In this document: positions 50,405 to 59,088 of the stretch, in pieces
How positions within the stretch are numbered: position 1 is the first letter of the stretch
How the letters are laid out: the number at the start of each line of letters is the position of its first letter
Assembly (NCBI RefSeq): GCF_016918855.1
Contig: NZ_JADKYB010000010.1
Coordinates: 62,001-126,000, forward strand
Origin: Actinacidiphila acididurans
GTDB lineage: Bacteria; Actinomycetota; Actinomycetes; Streptomycetales; Streptomycetaceae
Direction: 5' to 3'
Length of the DNA stretch: 64,000 nt
Notes under the pieces: generated by a model
What the model saw: only the letters and a program-made list of their open reading frames with translations
Database searches by the model: none
What the model was told of the DNA's origin: nothing
Translations under genes and position numbers: made by a program

Positions 50405-50776
50405 TCAACATGCTGGTTTGATCTTGGTTTGGTCGGGGCCAAGGAATCTGGCCATGTCGTCCGGCGTGCGGAAACGGGCTGTGGAGGCGGGGATAGTGAC
50501 ACCGTGGGCATCCAGGAGCGAGCGGACATCTTTGACTGCACGGCTGATGGTCATGGCAGTGTTGAAGAGCTGTCCGGGGAGCTCCTGAAGAGTGTGTTTC
50601 TGCAGGCAGAGGGTGGTAGCCGGGATCTGCGCAGCGGGAGTGAGTGGGGGTTTGCGGCCCGTGCTGCGGGCGACGCCGCGTGGTCCGCCCCGGGCTGCGT
50701 GGCGGAACTGTTCGCGGTGCTTTTCCAGCGCGGGGATCAAAGTGCGGGTCAGGTCACTGAGTCGCTTTCGGGACAT
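50405..50776 (-). pseudogene. HTH transposase-family fragment
   Basis: The 123-codon frame reads LSDLTRTLIPALEKHREQFR, then RKPPLTPAAQIPATTLCLQK and MTISRAVKDVRSLLDAHGVT, ending KIKPAC. It resembles the N-terminal helix-turn-helix part of IS5-type transposases of Streptomyces. The in-frame coding extends upstream of 50776 (LTVQDLRHPELTG). No catalytic DDE part follows, so it is a remnant or an accessory orfA left behind. Confidence 0.55.
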
Positions 50777-50835
50777 GCCGGTCAGCTCGGGGTGCCGCAG
50801 ATCCTGGACCGTGAGGGGGCGAGAGCCTTCGGCTA

Positions 50836-51150
50836 ACCGCCCGTGTTGCCGGGGAAGGTCCGGACACGGTGGGTGATCCGCGGAGTGGAGGGCGTAGTTC
50901 GGTGCCTTGTGATCTGCAGGGCTGCGATGGCCGCGTTGCTGATGCGGATGCCAGCGGGGTACTCCCTGCTATCGAGCTCGGCGTGCACTGTCAGACCGGT
51001 GCAGTTGGTGGTCAAGGAAACAGTCTGGAGCATGACTTCGTCGCTGGTCAGGGGCCTGCCGCGCTAGTTCATGGTGATGTGGGAGAAGAGCGGTGCTCGA
51101 TCTTGTTCCACTTCGAGGCGCCGGGCCAATGCCGTTGCTTGAGCTCGTCA
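50836..51150 (-). pseudogene. ISAzo13-like transposase C-terminal remnant
   Basis: On the minus strand the pieces WPGASKWNKIEH, FSHITMN-stop-RGRPLTSDE and LTVHAELDSREYPAGIRISN resemble the C-terminus of ISAzo13-type transposases (SKWNKIEHRLFSH...NWRGRPL). A TAG replaces the tryptophan codon, and at least one frameshift separates the first two pieces. The rest of the transposase is missing. Confidence 0.65.
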
Positions 51151-51207
51151 AGCAGTTCCCAGTGACGTTGGAGGAACGGGGTCGTTGGGCTCGGCAGGCA
51201 TCCTTGG

Positions 51208-51859
51208 GTGGTGGGTGTGGTGACCCGATGGGTGACCCCGGAACTGGTCGCCGGGGTGCTGGAGAAGTGCGGAGTGCGGGACAAGAAGCCCGGCGCACTG
51301 CCGGCCGGGTTCATGGTCTACTTCACGCTTGCCCTGGCGTTGTTCCAGCAGGATTCCTATGACGATGTGGCGGAGCAGCTGGTGGGCGCCATTGGGGTGT
51401 TGAGCGGGAGCATTCCGAACAAGTCCTCGTTCACGCGGGCGCGAAGGCGTCTGGGGCCGCTGGTCCTTGAGTCCGTGTTCCGCGAGCTGGCCAGCCCTTT
51501 GGCCCCCGCCGGTCTGGAGGGCTACTTCTACCGCGGGATGCGGCTGGCCGCAGTGGACGGGTTCGTAGCTGGACGCGCCGGATACGGCGGCCAACCGGGC
51601 CGCGTTCGGCGGCCCGGTAAAGAACGGGCAGCCGGCGGCCTTCCCGCAGGTGCGGGTGGTGACGCTGACCGAGTGCGGCACGCATGCGCAGGTCGATGCG
51701 GTGGTGGGCGGATTCAGCGGAGGCAAGCGGGAACTGGCGATTGGACTGGCTGGCTCGGCATCCCAAGGGCGCGTGCACCGGCCGCTCCGGCAAGACCGTA
51801 GCGCCTTGAGCAACAGCAGCGCGGCCCGCCCCCGGACGGCGGGCCGTGCGCGCGCGTAG
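51208..51859 (+). pseudogene. IS4-family transposase, frameshifted and truncated
   Basis: From about 51208 the frame shows an IS4 N-terminal domain: VTPELVAGVLEKCGV, LPAGFMVYFTLALALFQQDS and IPNKSSFTRARRRLGPLVLE. GMRLAAVDGF, just before the first catalytic Asp region, is followed by a one-base shift near 51570. The other frame continues LDAPDTAANRAAFGGPVKNG and then AFPQVRVVTLTECGTHAQVD, ending at 51859. The C-terminal two thirds of the DDE domain are lost. Confidence 0.75.
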
Positions 51860-51866
51860 GGTCGGG

Positions 51867-52982
51867 TCAGGGCCGGGCGGCCTGGATGGTCTCCTGCAGG
51901 ACGTTGACAGCTTTCTCCACGTTGCCACGGACGCTGTCCCACGCCGCCGCGTGGTCACGGACCGGCCAGGGCAGGCCAAGGGCGCGGTGCGCGGCCTCCA
52001 GGTCCGGGCTCGAATTCGGGTGGATCGCGTTGTTGCGGACGATGCGGACCTGGTCGAGGAGCTGTACGGCCTGCACGACTGCGTCCTGGTCGATTCCGCG
52101 CAGCTCGCCGGCCAGCCAGCCAGGCAGCCGGTTGTGGCCCTGCGAGGGTTTGCTGCCTGGCACGTCGAAGTCACGCAGCAGGTCGGCGAGGACGGCCAGG
52201 CCGTAGTTGTAGCCTTCCTGGTCGTCGACGCCCAGCACGAGGGTGCTGGAGCGCTCAAGCGACGGCCGCGGCACCACGGCACGGTGGAGGACGAGTTCGC
52301 AGGTCACGTCCAGGTGACCAAGGGCGCGCGCCAGGGAGCGCGGGTCTGTGACCGTCATGGCCGCCGGAGGCGGCTCGGGCCGGGTGAGCGCAGCGCTGAC
52401 GGCGGCGAGGTAGTCGTCCAAGCGTACGAAGTCCGCTTTGTAGAGCTGGCCCATGCTGCCGGTGAAGGAGTGGGTGTTGTAGTTGAGACCTGGCCACTCT
52501 TTCTGCGCGATTAGGGCCAGGCGCTCGAAGAACTCCTCGTCACGGCCGAGGAGGGCGTCCACCGTGCGGAGGTCGACATCGACGTTGGGCATCTCGAAGG
52601 GGTTGTTGTTGATCTTCTGCCGCTGCGCGGTGATCTGCGACATAAAAGCGAGCAGGCCCTGCACCAACCCGTCGTCCCGTCGTAAGGCGTCTGACTGGTT
52701 GTGCAGGTGGTATAGGCCGGCCGCTGTCACCTGCACAGGCCCGTTGGGGTCCGGCATGGCGCCGATGCTCATCCAGTGCACGGCGCGATAGCCGTACGCC
52801 ACGAGGTGCTGGCCGACTGCGGGGAAGCTCATCAGGGTCTGCGTCGCGTCGCGTTCCTGCTCGCGCATCATGTGGTCGACATAGAAGAAGCCCGGGAACC
52901 GGTCCCGTTCGTGGAACACGGTCCACACGATGTCGAGCAGCGCGAACTGATCCTCGGTAAGCGGGTCCATCAGACCGGCCAT
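51867..52982 (-). CDS. Hypothetical protein with a C-terminal HEPN-like RNNAIH motif
   Basis: The 371-aa protein is intact between insertion-sequence remnants. The N-terminal part reads LTEDQFALLDIVWTVFHERD. A middle region contains MPNVDVDLRTVDALLGRDEE, and the helical C-terminus carries LLDQVRIVRNNAIHPNSSPD, an R-x4-H motif of the kind used by HEPN ribonucleases in toxin-antitoxin and abortive-infection systems. The fold is not proven. No partner is adjacent. ATG 52982 has GGAGG 8 bases upstream. It could be a defence or addiction gene. Confidence 0.55.
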   Translation of the reverse strand: MAGLMDPLTEDQFALLDIVWTVFHERDRFPGFFYVDHMMREQERDATQTLMSFPAVGQHLVAYGYRAVHWMSIGAMPDPNGPVQVTAAGLYHLHNQSDALRRDDGLVQGLLAFMSQITAQRQKINNNPFEMPNVDVDLRTVDALLGRDEEFFERLALIAQKEWPGLNYNTHSFTGSMGQLYKADFVRLDDYLAAVSAALTRPEPPPAAMTVTDPRSLARALGHLDVTCELVLHRAVVPRPSLERSSTLVLGVDDQEGYNYGLAVLADLLRDFDVPGSKPSQGHNRLPGWLAGELRGIDQDAVVQAVQLLDQVRIVRNNAIHPNSSPDLEAAHRALGLPWPVRDHAAAWDSVRGNVEKAVNVLQETIQAARP

Positions 52983-53322
52983 GGTCACTACCTCCAGGTG
53001 GGCAACGGGTCAGGATACGGGACTGGTTGCGCGGTTGGCAGGCGGGTTTGCGGGTGGCCCGGCCGTGGCCGGGCCACACCGCCGGCCGGCGCCTGTGTAG
53101 CGCCGCCTGACCGACCACTACACCCGCCGTCCGCAGACCCGCTGAACCAGGTGGCGGACCCGCACGCCCTGGCCCGCGGTTCCGATAACAGCAGGGTGGG
53201 CGGCTTGTTCTTGCCATGACGGGCTGACCGCGTAGCACTGGGCCGGGTGACGTTTGAAAGCTCCCGGGCCTTCGTGTGAGTAACATCCCGGAGCAACGTT
53301 GAACGCAAGAAAGTGAGCTGAC
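52983..53322. other. Divergent gap with a GC-rich hairpin
   Basis: No gene is seen in this 340-bp stretch. It holds a perfect hairpin GTGGCCCGGCC-GT-GGCCGGGCCAC at 53053-53076. It should contain promoters for the leftward HEPN-like gene and the rightward coiled-coil gene. AAAGTGAG lies just before the ATG at 53323. Confidence 0.45.
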
Positions 53323-54033
53323 ATGAAAGTCGACTCGGAGACGATCCCTCTGCGAAGCCAGTACACGCGGCAGATCGCCACTGACATCGAGACCAACCGC
53401 GCCGAACAGGAGCGGCTCAAGGAACGCCTGGCCCAGCTCCAGGATGACGAGACGTACCTGGTAGGCCTGCAGGTTGCGTCTGCAGGGGCACAGTCCGACG
53501 CCTCCGACACGCAGGAAGCCGACGCAGCGGCGGATCCGGCCTCGCAGGACACGGCTCTGCCGCAACAGCGGGATGCTGCCCCCGCTCCTGAGGCCGTTAG
53601 TGCTCCCGCGAACGGGAAAGGTGCAGGCAAGCAGAGCGGACACAAAAAGGCGGCTGCCACCCCTCGCAAACGAGCCGCTTCGACTGCCGAGGCACGGTCC
53701 GCGCGCGCCAAGGCCCCTGCAAAGACTGCGCAGGGCGACGCGAAGAACACCGAGCCGTCGCTGCGGGAGCGTGTGGGAGCCGTCCTGCTGCAAAGTCTCG
53801 GTCAGCCCCGTTCGGCCGGCGAAGTCGTTGCGGCGCTGGCCCAGGCCGACCCGGGGCACGCTGTCACGCCGCAGGCCGTGCGCCAGTCGTTGGAATCTTT
53901 GGTAGCCGCCAGTTTGGCAGCGCGCGAGCGGCAGGGCCGGTCCGTCTACTACACCGCCACCGCCGGGTCGGCGCCGGCCGCATCCGAAACCGCGGAAACA
54001 GAACAGCAGGACGAGGTCGCGGCCAAGGCATGA
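53323..54033 (+). CDS. Coiled-coil protein with a C-terminal winged helix
   Basis: The 236-aa product starts with a coiled coil (QIATDIETNRAEQERLKERL, residues about 17-36). A lysine/alanine-rich disordered linker with histone-like AKAPAKTAQG repeats follows. A winged-helix-like end (LRERVGAVLLQSLGQPRSAG, then AVRQSLESLVAASLAARERQ, GRSVYYTAT) closes it. It is probably a DNA-binding regulator. A family name is not claimed. The gene stands alone between mobile-element remnants. Confidence 0.65.
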   Translation: MKVDSETIPLRSQYTRQIATDIETNRAEQERLKERLAQLQDDETYLVGLQVASAGAQSDASDTQEADAAADPASQDTALPQQRDAAPAPEAVSAPANGKGAGKQSGHKKAAATPRKRAASTAEARSARAKAPAKTAQGDAKNTEPSLRERVGAVLLQSLGQPRSAGEVVAALAQADPGHAVTPQAVRQSLESLVAASLAARERQGRSVYYTATAGSAPAASETAETEQQDEVAAKA

Positions 54034-54382
54034 CCTGCAAAGGCCCGCAGCACTCGGCTTCCCCCCGGCGCCGACTGCGTGGCCATTCCCGCCACTACCC
54101 ACGGCTCCGTACGCCGCAAATCTCCCTCAGCCTGCACGCCGTCGCCGTCCGGGTGTGCAGCCGTGGGCTGACCGGCGCGCCGGAGAGACGTCATGCCTTG
54201 GCGCCGGGTCCTGGTCTTATCAGAACCCGCGGGCCCGATGCGTGGACGGGGGATCGGGTGCCGATCAACGGCCCCCGCTCCCCCGTTTGCGGGGCAGCGG
54301 AGCACCCCATGCGCAGAGGTTCCGTTGCCAGCGCAGCCTCTGCGTCTGCCAAGATCGGTGCTGGCTCTGAATTGCCAGTCCT
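54034..54382. other. Gap left of the IS5-type element
   Basis: No gene, tRNA or clear repeat is seen in these 349 bp. Open frames here are shadows with poor codon use. The right edge is the terminal inverted repeat of the insertion sequence. Confidence 0.45.
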
Positions 54383-55285
54383 GGAGCCTTTTTCAACCTG
54401 GCTGGGCAGCAGGTCAGTTGGCGTAGGTGTGGTGTTGAGGAAGTAGTGAAGCTCCTGGTAGATGGGTTGTCGACCAAGATCAACCTGTCCGCCCGGAGCT
54501 TCATGTGCTTGTCTACCCATCGGGGATCGATCTGTCCAGCGCAACTCTGCGGTAGCTGTCCGCTCTTCTGGCCGCCCGGCGCCGGGAGCGCGGGACGCGG
54601 TGGCGCCGGCTCAGCACTGACCGGCAGGCGCTGCTGGTCCTTGCCCATGTGCGGTGGGGCCACACCTACGCCCAGCTCGCCGCCGGGTTCGGCGTCGGGA
54701 TTACCACTGCCTACCGGTACATCGGGGAGGCGGTCGAGGTCTTGGCGGCCCTGGCCCTCGACCTCACCACAGCAATGCGGACTGCCGCCCGCAAGGCGTT
54801 CGTCATCCTGGACGGCAGACTGCTCCCGATCGACCGGATCGCCGCCGACCGGCCCTTCTACTCGGGCAAACACAAGAAGCACGGGATGAACGTGCAGGTC
54901 ATCGCCGATCCCTTCGGCCGCCTGCTGTGGGCCTCGCCCGCCCTGCCCGGCGCGGTCCACGACATCAAGGCGGCCCGCACCCACGGCATCATCGGTGCCT
55001 TGGCGGACGCCGAAGTGCCCTGCTGGGCCGACAAGGGGTACCAGGGGGCCGGCGGCACGATCCGCGTCCCCTACCGGGGCCGCTGGGACAAGCTCTCCGC
55101 AGGTCAGCAGGCGGTCAACGCTTCCCATGCCAAGATCCGCGCCCTGGGCGAGCAGGCGATGGCCACCCTCAAGACCTGGCGGCTTCTACGCAAGCTCCGC
55201 TGCAGCACGACCCGCATCACCAACCTGGTCAAGGCCGTCCTCACCCTTCACCTGGCCACGTCAGGCTGAGGTTGGAAAAGGCTCC
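54383..55285 (+). mobile_element. IS5-family insertion sequence, about 903 bp
   Basis: The left end reads GGAGCCTTTTTCAACCTGGC and the right end, on the complement, GGAGCCTTTTCCAACCTCAG, an imperfect terminal inverted repeat of about 17 bp. One transposase frame fills the inside and carries an internal stop. No clear target duplication is visible in the flanks. Confidence 0.7.
54505..55269 (+). pseudogene. IS5-type DDE transposase with an internal TAG
   Basis: From GTG 54505 the frame reads VLVYPSGIDLSSATLR, then a TAG at 54553-54555, then LSALLAARRRERGTRWRRLS and HTYAQLAAGFGVGITTAYRY. The DDE_Tnp_4-like catalytic part includes FVILDGRLLPIDRIAADRPF, GKHKKHGMNVQVIADPFGRL, ADKGYQGAGGTIRVPY and a C-terminal LRKLRCSTTRITNLVKAVLT. 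About 255 residues would be complete but for the stop. Translation from GTG/ATG near 54649 would give only a 206-aa product lacking the N-terminal HTH. It probably does not transpose by itself. Confidence 0.75.
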
Positions 55286-55719
55286 TGGCGTTGAGGGTCG
55301 TCGACGGTGTCGGCGGACTCGCTGGGCACCAGCCGGGATCCCTGACAAAGGCATGCACACTGTCCGACGCTTTACTCTCCCCGAGATGTACGCAGCGGGG
55401 GCGGTTCCCAGCGTTAAGAAAAGAGACCTCCTTGTCCACTGGACGCCACTACAACAGTGACCCCGTACGCAGGAAGGTCGACGAGTACACGCGTTAAGGG
55501 ATTTCTGCTCTACTCATGCGGGCGCATAGAGCATTATGCAGTGGTCCGGAGCCATCCACATGCTTATGAGTGCACACACGACAAAGGCCCCCACCAGCAG
55601 GCGGCGGTGCGTCCGTTTCCCATGATCCTTCATGCACCGGACACTACAGCAGCGGCCGCACTGGACGAAATCCGCACCCGCTGCCTACGTGAAAGCATTT
55701 TACAGCATCGCGACACGCA
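55286..55719. other. Gap between IS element and SARP gene end
   Basis: This 434-bp stretch is less GC-rich on its right half and shows no supported gene. Short frames at 55291-55497 and 55457-55756 have atypical composition. It lies downstream of the minus-strand SARP gene. Confidence 0.4.
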
Positions 55720-58700
55720 CTATTCGTCCGACGCGGCCTGCAGGTTTCGTGCGTAGTTTTGCAAGTTTTCCCTCACTGTGTCCATTTCGCCTGGATCAAG
55801 TGGGGACATGGAGGCACGTACCGCGGAGAGCAGGGCCTGCGGATCGCTGCGGCCTATAGTGGATCTTAGACGGAGGATAGCACTCAGGGCGGCCGTGACC
55901 CGCTCAAGGTCGTGAGCCTGCGCTGCAGCGTGCGTTGCCGCCTCCCAGCGGAGGGCGGCTTGTTCGGGGCTTCGGCGGGCAAGGTGGTAGCGCCCGAGTC
56001 GGAGGTGGGCCTCTGCGATGAGCGGATGGGCACCGATGTCGGCGGCGAAGTTCAGGGCGGCGGTTTGGCGGCGGATGGCTTCGTCGGTGTCGCCGAGTTT
56101 GTGGTGGGCTTCCGCAAACCCGATGAGTGTCTGGGCGCAGCTTTTGCGGTCGCCGAGCGATTGGAATTCTTGGAGAGACTGCTCATACAGATCCAGTGCG
56201 GCCCCTGGCTCTCCCATTTCCGTCAGCGTGTCGGCGAGGCTTGAGCGTGCCGTTGCCTGGTCGAACCGGTTTCCGACTTTGGTCAGAAATGTGAGGGATT
56301 CTTCGAATGACTGCCTGGCCGCCAGTAGGTCTCCCTTTCTTAAGTACATGTCGCCGACGTTGTTAAGGATGCGCGCGGAGGAGAGTTCATCACCGGTCGC
56401 CGCGAATCCTTCGAGAGCGGTTCGGAAGTAGTGCATGGCGTCGTTGTGGCGCCGGAGGAAGAGGTTGACGACGGCGATGTTGTTCTTGACGCGTGCCTGG
56501 TTCCATTGGTCTCCGATTTCCTCCTGCAGCCGCAGGGAGCGGCGGAATGCGGCAAGTGCGCTCTGGTGCTCTCCCAGGTGCCACAATCGCATTCCCTCGA
56601 TGCGCAGCGCCTCGGCTTCGATCCGTGGCCGGTGGGCTGTGCGCGCATAAGCCAGGGTGTGCTCGATGCCAGCGGCGGATTCGGTGTATGCGCTGGTGTT
56701 TGTCTGGAGGGCGGCGAGGGCCAGCAGGGCGAGGCTATGGGCATCGGGGTCCGGCTGGCGGTTGGTGCGCCAGTGGGCAGCGGTGCGTCGCAGGACGTGT
56801 TCGGCTTCCTGCCAGTGGCAGTCGGCTTCGAGGAATCCGGCAAGTGAGTAGCCGAGGTGTGCGGCCAGCGCCGCCTCGGGGGCGATGTGGGCGTTGTCGA
56901 TTGCGGCGAGGAGGTTATCGCGTTCGGCCTTCAGCCATGCCCTGGCCTGTGCAGCATCGACGAAGGGTTCGCGGGGCTCCTGCTGGGGTGCGGGCCGCAG
57001 GCGGCGGGGGTAGGCGCACCGGTCGGCTGCGGTCGCGGTGTGGGTGTAGTAGGTCATCATGCGGTGCAGGGCCAGGGTACGTTCGGGGTCTGCGGCGGCC
57101 AGTGAGTGAGCGTATTCGCGCAGCAGATCGTGGTAGCGGAAGCGGTCTGCCACAGGTTCGGTGATCAGATGGCACGCCAGGAGTTCTTCCAGGATCTGTT
57201 CGGTCTCAGCGTGGGACAGGTCGAGCATGGCCGCGGCCGCATCCGGGGTGAAGTCGCTTCCTGGATGCAGGCTCAGCAAACGGAAGGCGCGTCGCTCTTC
57301 GGGGGCGAGTGCCTGGTACGACAGGTCGAATGCGCTACGGACACTCTTGTCGGCGGTCTGGAGTTCGCCCAGGCGGCCGGAGTGTCGCGACAGGCGGTCG
57401 GCGAGGGTGCTCAAGGTCCATGCGGTGCGTGCTTTGAAGCGGGTGGCAACCACCTCGAGCGCCAGGGGCAGGTGGTCGCAGAGATCAACGATGTGGCGGA
57501 CGGCTTTGATGTCTGTTGTGCGCTGGGTTCCTGCGAAGCTGCGGAAGAGGTCGATCGCATCGGGGGTGGGCAGGATGTCGAGCGGGATGGCCCTGGCGTG
57601 GGGGATGCCGGCGAGGTGGCGTCTGCTGGTGATGATGACCAGGGAAGAGGTGTTGTCGGGTATCAGGGGGGTGATCTGGCCAGCATTGGCGGCGTCGTCG
57701 AGGATGATGACGACTTTGCGTTGGGCCAGCATGTGGCGCCACAAGAAGATCTGTTCGTCGAGGTCGGGTGGGATCTGATCGGCTGGTGCGCCCAGCAGGC
57801 GCAGCAGCCTGGGCAGGGCCTCAGCGGGGGGCAGTGGCGTCTGTCCCAGGGCGTGGGCTCGCAGGTTGAGGTAGAGCTGTGCGTCGGGATAGCGGGTAGT
57901 CAGGCGGTTGGCGGTGTGCACGGCCAGGGCTGTCTTCCCTACGCCGGCCATGCCTGTCACGGTCTCAAGGGTGATCACCGCGACCGCCTCGGCCGTTGCG
58001 GCGTTGTCGGTGAGCAGGCGCAGCTCCCTGGTGCGTCCCACCAGGGGGGGCTGGTGAGGCAGGTTTCGCGGCGTGATCGAGGCGGTGGCCGGGCTGGCTG
58101 CCGAGCCGCCACCGGCGACGGTGGTGGCGGTGGGGGTGCGTAGGAGGTCGGCTGCGGGGACCTGGGTGAGGATACCGCGGTGGAGACGGGTGATCTCCGT
58201 TCCGGGGCGAGTGCCGTACTCCACAGCCAGGGTTTGGCGCAGCCGCTGGTGGACGTGCAAGGCCTCAGTGGAGCGGCTGCTGCCGTGGTAGGCGAGCATG
58301 AGCAGGCTTTGGACGGTTTCGTTGGTGGGGTGTTCGCCGGCGAGGCGGGAGAGTTCACTGATGGTACCGGCGAAGTCGCCCAGTCGCAGTGTTGCGGTGA
58401 TCCGCAGGACAGCTGCTCGCAGGCGCTGTTCGAGCATGGCCTGGCGGGTGCTGTCTGCCCATGCGCCGTCGAGCCCGGCCAGCGGTTCTCCTCGCCAGAG
58501 GCTTTCTGCCTGTCGCAGGGTTCGGGTTGCGGCGCTGTCGTCCTGGACCGGCCGGGTCGCCACTAGGTGCTGAAAGTAGAGCCAGTCGACGGATTCGGCA
58601 GGGCCGTTAAGAACATAGGTGTGGGCGCGTCCGTCGACGCGTGGGCCGTCCGGGCCAGCTGTGCGCAGCCGCTTGCGTAACCGGGAGATGTAGGAGTGGA

Positions 58701-58884
58701 TGCTGTCGCGGGCGTGGTCGGGTGGCGTTTCATCCCATAAACGGAAGATCAGCTTCTCGATCGAAACCGGTTGACCCGCCTCTGCTGCCAGAACGGCAAG
58801 CAGAATCCGCTCTTTGTCGGATCCCAGGTCCACCGTCTGCGCATTTATGCACAGTTGAACTGGGCCCAGTAAGAGGATCTCCAC
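55720..58884 (-). CDS. AfsR-type SARP regulator (BTAD, NB-ARC, TPR)
   Basis: The 1054-aa regulator has a SARP N-terminus: an OmpR-like winged helix (LGPVQLCINAQTVDLGSDKE, then DSIHSYISRLRKRLR) and a bacterial transcriptional activation domain (to about residue 255). The NB-ARC ATPase has GMAGVGKTALAVHTANRL near residue 310, KVVIILDDAANAGQI, LVIITSRRHLAG and LPLALEVVATRF. Many TPR units extend to the end. SARPs of this build activate antibiotic and RiPP clusters by binding direct repeats near promoters. GTG 58884 has GGGGGAGG upstream. Targets are unknown; the lanthipeptide operon is one possibility. Confidence 0.9.
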   Translation of the reverse strand: MEILLLGPVQLCINAQTVDLGSDKERILLAVLAAEAGQPVSIEKLIFRLWDETPPDHARDSIHSYISRLRKRLRTAGPDGPRVDGRAHTYVLNGPAESVDWLYFQHLVATRPVQDDSAATRTLRQAESLWRGEPLAGLDGAWADSTRQAMLEQRLRAAVLRITATLRLGDFAGTISELSRLAGEHPTNETVQSLLMLAYHGSSRSTEALHVHQRLRQTLAVEYGTRPGTEITRLHRGILTQVPAADLLRTPTATTVAGGGSAASPATASITPRNLPHQPPLVGRTRELRLLTDNAATAEAVAVITLETVTGMAGVGKTALAVHTANRLTTRYPDAQLYLNLRAHALGQTPLPPAEALPRLLRLLGAPADQIPPDLDEQIFLWRHMLAQRKVVIILDDAANAGQITPLIPDNTSSLVIITSRRHLAGIPHARAIPLDILPTPDAIDLFRSFAGTQRTTDIKAVRHIVDLCDHLPLALEVVATRFKARTAWTLSTLADRLSRHSGRLGELQTADKSVRSAFDLSYQALAPEERRAFRLLSLHPGSDFTPDAAAAMLDLSHAETEQILEELLACHLITEPVADRFRYHDLLREYAHSLAAADPERTLALHRMMTYYTHTATAADRCAYPRRLRPAPQQEPREPFVDAAQARAWLKAERDNLLAAIDNAHIAPEAALAAHLGYSLAGFLEADCHWQEAEHVLRRTAAHWRTNRQPDPDAHSLALLALAALQTNTSAYTESAAGIEHTLAYARTAHRPRIEAEALRIEGMRLWHLGEHQSALAAFRRSLRLQEEIGDQWNQARVKNNIAVVNLFLRRHNDAMHYFRTALEGFAATGDELSSARILNNVGDMYLRKGDLLAARQSFEESLTFLTKVGNRFDQATARSSLADTLTEMGEPGAALDLYEQSLQEFQSLGDRKSCAQTLIGFAEAHHKLGDTDEAIRRQTAALNFAADIGAHPLIAEAHLRLGRYHLARRSPEQAALRWEAATHAAAQAHDLERVTAALSAILRLRSTIGRSDPQALLSAVRASMSPLDPGEMDTVRENLQNYARNLQAASDE

Positions 58885-59088
58885 CAGCGCGCCTCCCCCG
58901 CTGGTCGGTCCAACCTTTTTCTATGAGCATGCCAGCACCGCCGATGCGACTTCCATACACAGCACCGAGGCTGGCTCAAATGGGCCATCCCACACCCATC
59001 GGGTGCGTGGCGGGTATATCGGTGCGGGCAGCTGCGGGGTAGGACTGCAAAAGGTGCGAGGACGCAGCAACCCGTGGGGGGCGGAAGA
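58885..59088. promoter_or_regulatory. Divergent promoter region, SARP and second NLR
   Basis: About 200 bp separate the leftward SARP gene from the rightward NLR gene. A short AT-rich patch (CCTTTTTCTATGAGCATGCC at 58912-58931) is the best candidate for a promoter. No further structure is evident. Confidence 0.4.

Noticed and set aside
52540..54102. A 520-codon minus-strand frame across the HEPN-like and coiled-coil genes
   Set aside because: It is a shadow that overlaps two better-supported genes and shows no conserved motif.
55291..55756. Short plus-strand frames right of the IS5-type element
   Set aside because: Poor codon bias, no ribosome site and no recognisable protein features.
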